A stretch of DNA of 64,000 nucleotides from Deinococcus gobiensis I-0 (GCF_000252445.1 NC_017805.1:62001-126000), one strand, 5' to 3'; counted from the first letter of the stretch, positions 30,192 through 39,687 are shown. Translations and numbers: made by a program. Notes: generated by a model from the letters alone, not told the origin.

Positions 30192-31442
30192 TTATTGCCC
30201 TCCTGTGTAGCGCACGCGGTACAGGACGCCGCTCTGGTCGTCGGTGAACAGCAGGCTGCCGTCGGTGTAGGTCGCCACGCCGGCCACCCGCCCGAACTGC
30301 TTCCAGCCGCCCCCATCCTGATACACGAAGCCGGTCACGAACGGCTCGATCTTTTCGGGCTTGTTGTCTGCCCCAAAGACCAGCCGGGCGATCTCGTAGC
30401 CGCTGGGTTCGTTGCGGTTCCACGAGCCGCGGTAGGCGATGAAGGCGTCGTTGCGGTACTCGGCCGGGAAAGCGGTGCCGGTGTAGAAGTTCATGGCGAT
30501 GGCGGCGGCGTGCGCGGTGTAGTTCAGGACGCTGCCCTGGGTGCCCGCGCAGTAGGCGGCCTTGGTGATCTTGCCGGGGATGTTGCCCACGTTCACGAAG
30601 GGGTCGGGCTGCTTGTCGCCGTAGCAAAACGGCCAGCCGTAGTTCTTGCCCCGCTCGATCACGTTGATCTCCTCGGGCGGAATGTTGTCTCCGTGCCAGT
30701 CGCTGCCCTGATCGGCGCCGTACAGCACGCCCGTCACCGGGTGCCAGCCGAAGCCGATGGTGTGGCGCAGGCCGCGCGCATAGACCTCGCGGGTCTTGCC
30801 GTCGGGCGTGAGGCGCAGCATCGTCGCCTCCTCGGGGTTCTGGGTGGGCGAGTCGTTGTTGGTCGAGCCGAAGGTGGCGTACAGATACCCGTCCGGCCCC
30901 CAGGCGAGGTCGCGCGCCGGGTGCTGGCCCGCGTCGGGGAAGCCGTCGGCGAACACGCGCGGCACGCTCAGGCCGCCGTCCTTCGACATCGTCATCACCC
31001 AGATGGTCTTTTCTCCGACCACGTACAGCTTGCCGTCCCGCACGTCCATGCCGTGGGCGGCCTTCATGTTCTGCGCGACCTGCCGGCGCTCGCCGACGCT
31101 GATCTGGCCGTCGTTGTTCGTGTCTTTCATGTACCACACGTCGCCCTGCGCGCGGCGCGACAGATAGATGCCGCCGTCGGGCATCACGTGCAGCATGCGC
31201 GCGTTGCCCAGGCCGGTCGCCATGGCGCTGATGGTGAAGCCGGCCGGTACCTTCAACCGGGCGAGCTTGTCGGCCGTGTACTCCAGCGGCGTGGGCTCGT
31301 TGCGGGTCACGGTGGCGCTCACGGGCGGCTCGGCGGGTGCGATGGGCCGGGCGGTGGGGGCGGGGGATGACTGGGCGAGGGCCGTTCCGGGCAAGACGCC
31401 GAGAAGGGCCGCCGTCAGGGCGGTCAGGGTGGGATGTCGCAT
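30192..31442 (-). CDS. PQQ-dependent sugar dehydrogenase-like protein (sGDH/Hhip fold)
   Basis: A 416-residue exported protein. The signal peptide ends PGTALA. The six-bladed propeller of soluble glucose/sorbosone dehydrogenases is shown by DVRDGKLYVVGEKTIWVM, PARDLAWGPDGYLYATFGS, LRHTIGFGWHPVTGVLYGADQGSDWHGDNIPPEE and FIAYRGSWNRNEPSGYEI. Such enzymes oxidise aldoses with PQQ or related cofactors; many homologues have unproved substrates. I chose the ATG at 31442, since it gives a proper signal peptide and has GGAGG upstream; a frame start at 31508 exists. The SOD fusion starts one base after its stop. Confidence 0.85.
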   Translation of the reverse strand: MRHPTLTALTAALLGVLPGTALAQSSPAPTARPIAPAEPPVSATVTRNEPTPLEYTADKLARLKVPAGFTISAMATGLGNARMLHVMPDGGIYLSRRAQGDVWYMKDTNNDGQISVGERRQVAQNMKAAHGMDVRDGKLYVVGEKTIWVMTMSKDGGLSVPRVFADGFPDAGQHPARDLAWGPDGYLYATFGSTNNDSPTQNPEEATMLRLTPDGKTREVYARGLRHTIGFGWHPVTGVLYGADQGSDWHGDNIPPEEINVIERGKNYGWPFCYGDKQPDPFVNVGNIPGKITKAAYCAGTQGSVLNYTAHAAAIAMNFYTGTAFPAEYRNDAFIAYRGSWNRNEPSGYEIARLVFGADNKPEKIEPFVTGFVYQDGGGWKQFGRVAGVATYTDGSLLFTDDQSGVLYRVRYTGGQ

Positions 31443-31581
31443 GGGTTGTCGTGGCCTCCGGAGTGCAGCGTCCCAGAAAATCCGGACGTCCAATTGCGGC
31501 CCCGTCACCTTCTGAGCCGGGCGTTAAGTGCGCCGGAAGCCCGACGTCCGGTCAGCTGTCCTGGACCGCTTCCTTCCAAAG

Positions 31582-31610
31582 TTGACTTTCCGGGTCGGAT
31601 TAATCAACCT
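31582..31610 (+). promoter_or_regulatory. Promoter of the imelysin-FTR1 operon
   Basis: A -35-like TTGACT (31582-31587) and a weak -10-like AACCTT (31605-31610) are 17 nt apart, and the ATG at 31617 follows six nt later, suggesting a leaderless mRNA. GTTGA and TCAAC arms also frame the spacer (31581-31608) and could be a regulator site. Confidence 0.4.
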
Positions 31611-31616
31611 TATGGC

Positions 31617-32651
31617 ATGAACAGGATGTGGATGCTGGTGGTGGCCCTGGGGGGCACCGGAGCCTGCGCGCAGGCAGGCGCGGCCGACCTGAGCGGCGTC
31701 AAGACCTATCTGGACGGCCGGCTGGGCCGCATGGTGCAGGGCACGCAGGCCCTGGGGACCGCCGCCGACCGCTATTACGAACTGGCGCGCGCCGCGAAGT
31801 TCGACTACCGCAGACTGGCCGCGCAGCCCCAGGCCGTGCGCGCCGCCCTGAACGCCGCGCGCGCCGGCTGGGAAAAGGCCAGCCCGCTGTACGAGGATGT
31901 CGAGGGCATCGTGGCGGGGGTCGAGTCGCTCAGCCGCTTCGACGTGATCCTGGACGCCGGAACCAGCGCCGCCGAGGGGGGGGAGAATGTGGTGCCCTTC
32001 GACCTCAAGTTGCCCAGCGGCCGGGTCCTCGCCAGACCCGGCAACCTCTTCGGCGTGAACGAGGGCGCGCTGTGGGGCACGGTGAAGGCCTACAGCAGCG
32101 GCGTGCCCTTCGACCTGAACGGCAACGGCAGGATCGAGTTCGGCGAGCAGCTCCCCGACGCGAACGTGCTCAAGGCGGCGGCGGCCGAACTCGGCGCGCA
32201 GGGGCGCGCGCTTCAGGCGGCGGCCCAGGCCTGGTCGCCCACCCGCGAGGACGTATTCGGGGCGCTGATCGGCAACGTGCCCACCGTGGGGCCGGTGTTT
32301 TTCGAGGACTGGAAGACCAGTCCCTTCGTGCTGGGCGCGAAAAGCACCCGCAAGGACTTCGTGGCGATCTCGCGCATGTCCGATCTCGTGGGCAACGTCG
32401 GCTCCTGGCAGGCGATGTACCGGGGCCTGAGCGCCGACGTGAAGGCCCGCAATCCGGCGCTGGACGGCCAGATCGGGGCGGGGCTGCGCGACCTCTCGGC
32501 CCTGGCCGGGCGCCTCGTGGCCCGCGAGAAGACGCGGCGCTATACCCCCGAGCAGGCCGAAGCCTTGCAGAAGGAAGCCCAGAACCGCGCCACCGTGGTC
32601 GCCGGCCGCATCACCCAGGCGGCGGCCCTGCTGGGGGTGAAGGTCCAGTGA
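31617..32651 (+). CDS. Imelysin/EfeO-like periplasmic iron-handling protein
   Basis: A 344-residue exported, largely helical protein. A short signal segment ends near ACAQAGAA. The helical bundle includes QALGTAADRYYELARAAKFDYRRL, SPLYEDVEGIVAGVESLSRFDVILDAGTSA and EDVFGALIGNVPTVGPVFFEDWK. It sits 19 bp upstream of an FTR1 permease gene, the arrangement of EfeO/EfeM with EfeU iron importers, in which the soluble protein collects iron for the permease. No HxxE imelysin motif was found, so the match is by context and overall pattern. The start codon among several close ATGs is uncertain. Confidence 0.65.
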   Translation: MNRMWMLVVALGGTGACAQAGAADLSGVKTYLDGRLGRMVQGTQALGTAADRYYELARAAKFDYRRLAAQPQAVRAALNAARAGWEKASPLYEDVEGIVAGVESLSRFDVILDAGTSAAEGGENVVPFDLKLPSGRVLARPGNLFGVNEGALWGTVKAYSSGVPFDLNGNGRIEFGEQLPDANVLKAAAAELGAQGRALQAAAQAWSPTREDVFGALIGNVPTVGPVFFEDWKTSPFVLGAKSTRKDFVAISRMSDLVGNVGSWQAMYRGLSADVKARNPALDGQIGAGLRDLSALAGRLVAREKTRRYTPEQAEALQKEAQNRATVVAGRITQAAALLGVKVQ

Positions 32652-32670
32652 CGGCCCGAGGACAAGTCCA

Positions 32671-35043
32671 GTGACCGGTCGCGTCCCGGCACTTCTCGCG
32701 CCCGCCCTGGCCGCGCTGCTGGCGGGCACGGCCCCCGCACAGACCGCCCAGCCCGCGCAGACTGCCCAGCCCGCAGCGTCCCCGACGGCCGCCGCCCCCG
32801 CCCGCGATCTCGCCACCCCCGCCGAAACCATGCGGGCCCGGCTGGCCGACGCCGCACTGGAACTCGAGTTCGACCGCGCCTCGGCCGCCGCGCTCGTGGG
32901 GCAGGCGCGCGCCGCCTATGCCCAGATCCGTGCCCCCTGGGTGCAGGCCGACCCCGACGCCGCCCGCGAGGTGGACAGGGCCCTGAAGGCCGCCGCCGGA
33001 GCCGCGCAGGCGGGCGAGACGCCTGCCCTGGGCCGCGCCGGGGCCGAGGCCTGGACCGCGCTGCTGCGCGGAGCCTACACCGGCCTGGAGACGGCCCTGC
33101 GCGCCGGGGACGCGGGCGCGGCGCGCGACTGGCTGGCCGTGCGCGAGTTCCGGGTGGCGAGCAGCCTGACCCGCCTGAGTGCCGACGCGACCGGCGCGGT
33201 CGAGGCGCTCGCCCAGGGCAAGGCGTCGCCTCAGGACGCCCTGAACGCGGTGCGCAGCGACGTGCTCGACGGCTATCAGGCCCGGCTGCTGGGGGCCCTG
33301 GCCGATCTCCAGACGGCGCGCGCCCGGGGGTTCCGCACGCTGGAGGCCGAACAGGCGGCGCTCGCCCAGGGGTATTTCGCGCTGCTGCGCCCCGCCTACG
33401 TCGCCCAGCGCGGCGAGGCGGCAGCGGCGGCCCTGGACCGGCACTTCGCGGCCCTGCCCGGGGCGCTGAGCGCCGTCACGGCCGCGCTCGAAGGTTTCCG
33501 CGCCGCCCCGCTCTCGGTGCGCGAGGTGCAGGCGCGCGCCTCGCAGGCCACCCGCTTCCTGTCGCTGGTGCCGGTCGAGTACGCGCGCGGCGTGAAGGCC
33601 GGCGGTGCGGGCGCGGTCGTCACGCAGCCGGTGGAGGTGAACGAGGCCCGCACCTTCCTGAACGGGGCGGTGACCGCCTACGCCGACCTCGCGCCGCTGC
33701 TGCGCGACCAGGCGGCGGCCCGCGCACTCGGGCGCGACCTCGCGGCCCTGAACACCTCGCTCTCGGTGCCGGCCCTGGCGAGGACTGTCCCTGCCCCCGG
33801 CGACGTGTCGGCCCAGGTCGGCGCGTTGGGCACCCGCCTGAGCGCCGCCTTCCCCGCCGAGTGGAAGGCGCACGACGCGGGGGCCGACCTCGACGTGGTG
33901 CGCACGCAGCTGGGCGCGGTGGTGGCCGCCGCGCAGGCCCGCGACTGGGCAGCGGCCGAGACGGCCCGGCTCGACGCCTACGCCCTGCTCGAAAGCGGCA
34001 CCGAGGCGCGCATCGCCGTGTTCAACCCCGACCTCAAGGCGCGGCTGGAAAACCAGATCTGGAACGGCCAGCACCCCCAGGGCCTCGCCGCCCTGATCCG
34101 CGCCCGCGCGCCGCTGGCCGACTTCCGCGAGACGCACGCCGAACTCCAGGCCACCCTCAAGGAGGTCGCGGGCGTCCTGGGCACCGAGGTCGCGCCCGCC
34201 GCCGTCGCCACCAACGCGGGCATCATCGTGTTCCGCGAGGGGCTCGAAGCCGTGCTCATCCTCGCGGCCCTGATGGGCAGCCTGCGCCGGGGCGACGCCG
34301 TGCGCCTGCGCCGCCCCATGTGGCTGGGCGCGGCCGGGGCCTTCGCGGCGACTGCCGTGACCTGGGTCATCATGCAGGGCGCCCTGTCACTGCTGGGCCG
34401 CTACGGCGAAAAACTGGAGGCGGTCGTCAGCGTGATCGCCATCGGCGTGCTGCTGCTCATCATGAACTGGTTTTTCCATCAGGTGTACTGGACCGACCGC
34501 ATGGCGTCCTTCCAGAAGCACAAGCACGAGCTGGCGCACGGCCCGCAGTCCCGCACCGCCGCGCGCGCGCAGTGGTGGGGGCTGGCGGTGCTGGGCTTCA
34601 CGTCCATCTACCGTGAGGGCTTCGAGACGGTGCTGTTCTTGCAGTCGCTGGTGCTCCAGGCCGGGGCCGGCGCGGTGCTGGGCGGCACGGCCGCCGGGCT
34701 GGTGGCGGTCCTGGGGGTGGGCGCGGCCGTGTTCCGTTACCAGGCCAGGCTGCCCATGAAAAAACTGCTCATCCAGACCGGCGGCCTGATCTGCGCGGTC
34801 CTGGCGGTCATGGTCGGCAACACGGTGCATACGCTGCAACTCGTGGGCTGGCTGCCGGTACACCCGCTGCCCCTGGACCTGCCCGCCTGGATGGGGCTGT
34901 GGTTCGGGCTGCACGGCACCTGGGAGGGCGTGGTGTTGCAGGTCGCGTCGGTCGTCGCCGTCATCGGGTCCTTCTACGCCGCCGAGGCCCTCAAGGAACG
35001 CGAGCTGCGCGCCAAACGTGCCGGAGCGGCCATTCCTTCCTGA
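32671..35043 (+). CDS. FTR1-family high-affinity iron permease with large N-terminal domain
   Basis: A 790-residue protein. A signal peptide (residues 1-24) and a Pro/Ala linker lead to a long helical extracytoplasmic region (about 45-505) of repeated Ala-rich helices. The FTR1 membrane domain follows (about 510-775) with both iron-binding motifs intact: REGLE at 522-526 and REGFE at 648-652. FTR1/EfeU proteins import iron, classically after oxidation to Fe(III). The large fused N-terminal domain may replace a separate EfeO partner, yet a soluble imelysin-like gene precedes it. GTG start with GAGGAC upstream. Confidence 0.9.
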   Translation: MTGRVPALLAPALAALLAGTAPAQTAQPAQTAQPAASPTAAAPARDLATPAETMRARLADAALELEFDRASAAALVGQARAAYAQIRAPWVQADPDAAREVDRALKAAAGAAQAGETPALGRAGAEAWTALLRGAYTGLETALRAGDAGAARDWLAVREFRVASSLTRLSADATGAVEALAQGKASPQDALNAVRSDVLDGYQARLLGALADLQTARARGFRTLEAEQAALAQGYFALLRPAYVAQRGEAAAAALDRHFAALPGALSAVTAALEGFRAAPLSVREVQARASQATRFLSLVPVEYARGVKAGGAGAVVTQPVEVNEARTFLNGAVTAYADLAPLLRDQAAARALGRDLAALNTSLSVPALARTVPAPGDVSAQVGALGTRLSAAFPAEWKAHDAGADLDVVRTQLGAVVAAAQARDWAAAETARLDAYALLESGTEARIAVFNPDLKARLENQIWNGQHPQGLAALIRARAPLADFRETHAELQATLKEVAGVLGTEVAPAAVATNAGIIVFREGLEAVLILAALMGSLRRGDAVRLRRPMWLGAAGAFAATAVTWVIMQGALSLLGRYGEKLEAVVSVIAIGVLLLIMNWFFHQVYWTDRMASFQKHKHELAHGPQSRTAARAQWWGLAVLGFTSIYREGFETVLFLQSLVLQAGAGAVLGGTAAGLVAVLGVGAAVFRYQARLPMKKLLIQTGGLICAVLAVMVGNTVHTLQLVGWLPVHPLPLDLPAWMGLWFGLHGTWEGVVLQVASVVAVIGSFYAAEALKERELRAKRAGAAIPS

Positions 35044-35063
35044 GCCAAGCTGCGGCCACCGCC

Positions 35064-35100
35064 GACGCCGCCCTGCCGGACTCTCTGGCGGGGCGGCGTC
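35064..35100 (+). terminator. Long hairpin after the FTR1 gene
   Basis: A 14-bp stem (GACGCCGCCCTGCC with GGCGGGGCGGCGTC, one G-T pair) and a 9-nt loop lie 20 bp past the stop codon. There is no T-run. Confidence 0.55.
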
Positions 35101-35200
35101 CTGCCGGGTGTACCCGCGCGTCCGGGCCGGTCCGCGCTGCCCGGACAGTCGAGGGTCTGCCAGTCACCCCATGCACTAGTGTCGTTCCCGAGGGAGTCCC

Positions 35201-36925
35201 ATGAATCCGCTGCTGTCCAGATTCTTCGCCTATTACGCGCCCTACCGGGGGCTGTTCCTGCTCGACTTCGGCTGCGCGGTGCTCTCGGGCCTGCTCGAAC
35301 TGGGCTTTCCCATCGCCGTGCAGGCCTTCATCGACCGCCTGCTGCCGGGCGGGCAGTGGGGGACCATCGTGCTGGCGGGCGCCGCGCTCATCGCCGTGTA
35401 TGTCCTGAACACCGGGCTGATGGCGGTCGTGACCTACTGGGGCCACATGCTCGGCATCAACATCGAGACCGAGATGCGCCGCAAGGCCTTCGCGCACCTC
35501 CAGACGCTGCCCTTCAGCTACTTCGACAACGTCAAGACCGGGCAGCTCGTCGGGCGGCTCACCAAGGACCTCGAAGAGATCGGGGAGGTCGCCCACCACG
35601 GCCCCGAGGACCTGTTCATCGCCGTCATGACGCTGCTGGGGGCCTTCGCGCTCATGTTCACGGTGCATCCGGGGCTCGCGGTCCTGACGGCCGTCATCGT
35701 GCCGGTCGTGCTGTGGGTCACCACGCGCTACGGCAACCGCATGACCGCCAACTGGCGGCGGCTCTACGACTCGGTAGGCAACTTCAACGTGCGCATCGAG
35801 GAGAACGTGGGCGGCATCCGGGTCGTGCAGGCCTTCGCCAACGAGGCCCACGAACGTGAACTTTTCGCCCGCGACAACGCGCGCTACCGCTCGACCAAAC
35901 TGGAAGCCTACCGCATCATGGCGGCGAGCACCTCGCTCAGCTACCTCAGCATGCGCCTCACGCAGATGATCGTGATGGTGGCGGGGGCGTATTTCGTGTT
36001 GCGCGGCGGCCTGAGCGCCGGGGGCTTCGTGGGCTTCCTGCTCCTCGTGAACGTCTTTTTCCGGCCCATCGAGAAGATCAACTCGGTGATCGAGACCTAC
36101 CCCAAGGGCGTGGCGGGTTTCCGGCGCTACCTCGACTTCCTCGACACGGCCCCCGACATCCGCGACCGCCCCGGCGCCCGGGTGGCCCCGGCCCTGCGCG
36201 GCGACATCCGCTTTCAGGACGTGTCCTTCGGCTACGGCGTGGGCCGCGAGGTCCTGAGCCACGTCTCGCTGGACATCCGCCCCGGCGAGACGGTCGCCTT
36301 CGTCGGGCCGTCGGGGGCGGGCAAGACCACGCTGTGCTCGCTGCTGCCGCGTTTCTACGAGGTCACGGGCGGGCGCGTCACGGTGGACGGCCAGGACATC
36401 CGGGACCTGACCCTCGCCTCGCTGCGCGGCCAGATCGGCACCGTGCAGCAGGACGTGTTCCTGTTCGGCGGCACCCTGCGCGAGAACATCGCCTACGGGC
36501 GCCTGGGAGCGGGCGACGCCGAGATCCTGGAGGCGGCCCGCCGGGCGCGGCTGGGGGAGGTCATCGAGCTGCTGCCGCAGGGCCTGGACACCCTCATCGG
36601 CGAGCGCGGCGTGAAGCTCTCGGGCGGGCAGAAACAGCGCCTCGCCATTGCCCGCATGTTCCTGAAAAACCCGCCGATCCTCATTCTGGACGAGGCGACC
36701 TCGGCGCTGGACACCGCCACCGAGCGCGCCATCCAGGCCTCGCTGACCGAGCTGGCGCGCGGGCGCACCACGCTGGTCATCGCCCACCGCCTCGCCACCA
36801 TCCAGAACGCCGACCGCATCGTGGTGGTGGACGAGTCGGGCATCGCCGAGCAGGGCACCCACGCCGAACTGCTCGCCCGGGGCGGGCGCTATCACCAGTT
36901 GCACGAGGCGCAGGCGCGGGCATAG
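35201..36925 (+). CDS. ABC exporter, fused permease and ATPase
   Basis: A 574-residue half-transporter. The membrane domain (about 15-300) contains ETEMRRKAFAHLQTLPFSYFDN and TGQLVGRLTKDLEEIG. The ATPase has Walker A GPSGAGKTT (near residue 369), Q-loop VQQDVFLF, signature LSGGQKQR, Walker B ILILDEATSALD and switch His in VIAHRLAT. A GAGGGAG ribosome site and an upstream TAGTGT (35178-35183) -10-like box are present. The substrate is unknown; the nearest relatives are lipid or multidrug exporters. It is similar in type to the protein encoded at 9298-11088 but not a recent duplicate. Confidence 0.92.
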   Translation: MNPLLSRFFAYYAPYRGLFLLDFGCAVLSGLLELGFPIAVQAFIDRLLPGGQWGTIVLAGAALIAVYVLNTGLMAVVTYWGHMLGINIETEMRRKAFAHLQTLPFSYFDNVKTGQLVGRLTKDLEEIGEVAHHGPEDLFIAVMTLLGAFALMFTVHPGLAVLTAVIVPVVLWVTTRYGNRMTANWRRLYDSVGNFNVRIEENVGGIRVVQAFANEAHERELFARDNARYRSTKLEAYRIMAASTSLSYLSMRLTQMIVMVAGAYFVLRGGLSAGGFVGFLLLVNVFFRPIEKINSVIETYPKGVAGFRRYLDFLDTAPDIRDRPGARVAPALRGDIRFQDVSFGYGVGREVLSHVSLDIRPGETVAFVGPSGAGKTTLCSLLPRFYEVTGGRVTVDGQDIRDLTLASLRGQIGTVQQDVFLFGGTLRENIAYGRLGAGDAEILEAARRARLGEVIELLPQGLDTLIGERGVKLSGGQKQRLAIARMFLKNPPILILDEATSALDTATERAIQASLTELARGRTTLVIAHRLATIQNADRIVVVDESGIAEQGTHAELLARGGRYHQLHEAQARA

Positions 36926-36930
36926 GCCGG

Positions 36931-36963
36931 CAGGGGGGCGGAACCGGCCTCGCCGCCCCCTGG
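36931..36963. terminator. Hairpin between convergent genes
   Basis: CAGGGGGGCGG and CCGCCCCCTG pair with one bulged G and an 11-nt loop, between the convergent stops at 36925 and 36967. It probably terminates both genes. Confidence 0.5.
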
Positions 36964-36966
36964 CCC

Positions 36967-37896
36967 TCAGAAGGTGTGCATCAGCCTGTCGAATTCCTGG
37001 CGGCCCTGCACGATCTCCACGAGGCCGTCGCGGTGCAACGAGGCGAGGACCGTCATCGTCTCGTCGGCGGCGAGGTTGAGGACCGACTGGATCTGCCAGA
37101 CGTTCTGCTGGCCGTCGATGTGCTTGAGAAAGAGGTTGGCGCGCAGGTTGCCCGGCGGGTGCTTGGTGCTGTCCAGCGGCAGGCGGCGCGGCACGATGAA
37201 GCGCAGCCCCAGCAGGTTCGTCTGCTCGATGGCCCCGTGTTGCAGCAGGCCCCGGATCGCCTCGCTCACCTCTTCGGTCTGGAGGCCCGAGCGCTGCACG
37301 ACCCGGCTCAGGGTGCGCCGGCCGTTGATCCAGCGCAGGACCTGCCAGCTGCGCACGTCCACCGTGAACTCCTGCTTGAGGTCGGCGAGCTGATAGACCA
37401 TGCCCAGGGCGAGCGGCTGGCGGCCGAGGGTCTGGGCCAGGAACTCGGTGCCCTCGATGCTGGCGGTCGGGGAGGGCAGCGTCTGGGCTGGCCCCAGGTC
37501 GTAGGGCAGGTCGGTCTGGCTCAGCAGGTGGTCCAGGGTCTCGCGCACCTGCTGTCGCAGCGCCGCGCGCAGTTGCAGCCCCGTGATGCGCCGCTTGCCC
37601 AGGAAGTACTGCCCCAGGCTCTGCCCGCTCGCCAGGGCCGGGGCGATCTCGGTGGGGTCCACGAAGTGGTGCTGGATCAGGACCTCGCCCAGCAGCCGGT
37701 AGCCGCTGGCCGCCTCCAGCCGGCCCTCACGGACATAGAGCGTGATGCCCAGGCCCCGGACACTGACGACCCGGCTGAGTTTGTGGCTCACGAGGTAACT
37801 GAGCATCTCCCAGAAGGGCGGGTCCCCCCGGCCCTCCAGGTGGGCCGCGTCGGGGCGTGGGGGCGTCGCAGGGCGCAGGGTGTCGGCAGGAAACAT
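36967..37896 (-). CDS. Possible DUF4388/PATAN-type domain protein
   Basis: A 309-residue soluble protein. The N-terminal part (about 25-135) looks like a DUF4388/PATAN-type domain: FWEMLSYLVSHKLSRVVSVRGLGITLYVREGRLEAA and LLGEVLIQHHFVDPTEIAPALASGQSLGQYFL, the latter like the GspE N-terminal fold. The C-terminal half has two winged-helix-like segments (INGRRTLSRVVQRSGLQTEEVSEAIRGLL; NVWQIQSVLNLAADETMTVLASLHRDGLVEI). Such proteins often link to two-component or motility systems in Deinococcus and deltaproteobacteria. No catalytic residue is seen. Confidence 0.6.
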   Translation of the reverse strand: MFPADTLRPATPPRPDAAHLEGRGDPPFWEMLSYLVSHKLSRVVSVRGLGITLYVREGRLEAASGYRLLGEVLIQHHFVDPTEIAPALASGQSLGQYFLGKRRITGLQLRAALRQQVRETLDHLLSQTDLPYDLGPAQTLPSPTASIEGTEFLAQTLGRQPLALGMVYQLADLKQEFTVDVRSWQVLRWINGRRTLSRVVQRSGLQTEEVSEAIRGLLQHGAIEQTNLLGLRFIVPRRLPLDSTKHPPGNLRANLFLKHIDGQQNVWQIQSVLNLAADETMTVLASLHRDGLVEIVQGRQEFDRLMHTF

Positions 37897-37997
37897 ACCG
37901 CTTATCGTGAGACGTCTTTATCAGGCACATATTTGTGAGGTTTTTCAAGGACGGATCGGATAAAGGCGCCCGGGACGGCTGGAGGGGGAGACGTTTT

Positions 37998-38576
37998 ATG
38001 GCCCAGGTCACGATTGCCCGGAAGGAGACGTGGCTTAATCCGATCAGGATACTCAGGTATATGACCCAGACCCCCCTGCACACCGAGGCCGTTTCCGCCC
38101 ACTTTCCCAGCGCCGACGTGCTGGCACAGTTGCTGGCTGCCGAGGCGGTGCTGGCCTGTCTGACCGGGCGTGCGCCGCTGCGCCTGGAGACGGTGAGGCT
38201 GGGGGCGGGGGGCGTGACCTACGCCGCCACCCCCGACCCGCGCGCCATGCGCAGCAACCGGGGGCTGCTCGACGAGGTCGTCATGACGGCGCTGGCGCCG
38301 GGCGTGGCGGCGGAGCTGCTGGGGGTCGCGGCCCCCACGCCCGGCCGTGATCCCCGCGCCCTGCTGGCCGACGCCCTGACCGAACCCGAGGAACTCGCCA
38401 CCCTCGACGCCTATCTGCTCGTCCTGAAGGGCCGGGCGCGCGCGGCGCTGCGCCGGGCCTGGGCCGAGGTGCAGGTGGTCGCCGCCGGTCTGCGCGAATA
38501 CGGCGTCCTCGATGCTCAGGCCGTGGGCCACCGCGTGGCCTGCGCCCAGGGCATCCGGGGCACGCTGCTCAACTGA
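37998..38576 (+). CDS. Helical protein of unknown function
   Basis: I do not recognise this 192-residue protein. It is Ala/Leu-rich and mostly helical, with no signal peptide, membrane helix or known motif; LAAEAVLACLTGRAPLRLETVRLGAGGVTYAATPDPRAMRSN is the most distinctive part. The start at 37998 follows a strong GGAGGGGGAG at suitable spacing. The in-frame ATG at 38061 would remove 21 residues with an atypical composition (WLNPIRILRY) and may be the true start. It is divergent from the DUF4388-like gene. Confidence 0.5.
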   Translation: MAQVTIARKETWLNPIRILRYMTQTPLHTEAVSAHFPSADVLAQLLAAEAVLACLTGRAPLRLETVRLGAGGVTYAATPDPRAMRSNRGLLDEVVMTALAPGVAAELLGVAAPTPGRDPRALLADALTEPEELATLDAYLLVLKGRARAALRRAWAEVQVVAAGLREYGVLDAQAVGHRVACAQGIRGTLLN

Positions 38577-38666
38577 ACCGGGGCCGCGCCGCGCCCGGCG
38601 ATTTCCGCAAGGTCTGCTCAAGCCGGGGCCGTGTCACCGCCCCCGCCGTTTCCCCCACAGTAGGCC

Positions 38667-39587
38667 ATGACCTGCCCGTCTGCCCGCCTGACGTCCACGC
38701 TCCTCTGCGCTGCGGGCCTGGCCTTCGGTGCCTGCCTGCCGGGGCTGGGAGCGGGGGCCGCGCCGGCCAGCGTCACCCTCTCGAACATCCGCCACGAGTT
38801 CCAGGGACCGGACAACTGCGGCCCGGTCACGGCCATGACGGTCCTGGGCTACCACGGCACGCGCGTGACGCAGGCGCGGGCGGCCTCGGCCCTCAAGGAT
38901 TTTCCCGGCGACCCCCAGGTCACCAGCCTGGAACTCGCGGCGTACCTGGGGCGTTTCGGCCTGCGCAGCGTGATCCGCTCGGCCGGGACCCCGGCCCTGG
39001 TGCGCGAACTGGTGGCGCGCGGGCTGCCGGTGGTCGTGCAGCAGCGCCTGCGGGCGGGCAGCAACGTGGCGCACTTCCGCACGGTGTACGGCTACCGCGC
39101 GGGGCGGTTCCTGGTCAGCGACCCGTTGCTGGGGCCGGCGCTGTGGCTCAGCGAGGCGCAGTTCACGGACCTGTGGCACTTCTACAACGGCGAGTACCTC
39201 GTCGCCTACCCGGCGGGCAAGGAGCGGGACGTGCAGGCCGTGCTGGGCCAGGACATGCGCGCCGCCGCCAACTGGGCGCGCCTCAAGCGCGTGACCGAGG
39301 CGCGGGCGAAAGCCCAGCCCGGCGACCCCTACACCTGGTGGGGGCTGGGCAAGGCGAACCTGCGCCTGGGCAACGTGACGGCCGCCGCCGCCAACTTCGA
39401 CCGCGCGGTGGCGCTGGGGGTCCCCCGGCTGTATTTCCTCTACCGCCAGGAAGCCTTCGAGGCCTGGACCAGGGCCGGACATCACAGCAAGACCCTGCGG
39501 TACACCCGCCTGGCCCTGAACACCTTCCCCGACAGCAAGGAGCTGCTGCACTTCCGGGGGGTGGCCCAGCGCGGCCTGGGCGGCTGA
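38667..39587 (+). CDS. Exported C39-like peptidase with C-terminal TPR region
   Basis: A 306-residue exported protein. The papain-like C39 domain (about 40-180) has catalytic Cys in DNCGPVTAMTVLGYHG, His in SNVAHFRTVYGY and Asp in FLVSDPLLGP. A TPR-like region follows (about 215-300: YTWWGLGKANLRLGNVTAAAANFDRAVALG). Double-glycine C39 peptidases process secreted peptides, but stand-alone versions are also general cysteine peptidases. The signal region ends GLAFGACLPG, so the Cys could be lipidated, although the -3 residue is not ideal. No exporter or precursor gene is adjacent. Confidence 0.78.
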   Translation: MTCPSARLTSTLLCAAGLAFGACLPGLGAGAAPASVTLSNIRHEFQGPDNCGPVTAMTVLGYHGTRVTQARAASALKDFPGDPQVTSLELAAYLGRFGLRSVIRSAGTPALVRELVARGLPVVVQQRLRAGSNVAHFRTVYGYRAGRFLVSDPLLGPALWLSEAQFTDLWHFYNGEYLVAYPAGKERDVQAVLGQDMRAAANWARLKRVTEARAKAQPGDPYTWWGLGKANLRLGNVTAAAANFDRAVALGVPRLYFLYRQEAFEAWTRAGHHSKTLRYTRLALNTFPDSKELLHFRGVAQRGLGG

Positions 39588-39675
39588 ACCGGGCCGCGCC
39601 GCCTGTGGGGGCTGCTGGTCAGGTGGCCAGACCCGGCCTGCCAAGTGGCCAGTGTCAGGGCGCGGCCCACAGGCC

Positions 39676-39681
39676 TAGCGT
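39676..39681 (+). promoter_or_regulatory. Candidate -10 box of a leaderless upstream ORF
   Basis: TAGCGT is followed by six nt and a GTG at 39688, the same geometry as at 9286 and 42357. It would place the transcript start at the GTG of a cysteine-rich upstream ORF, not at the permease. Confidence 0.45.
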
Positions 39682-39687
39682 GACGCC

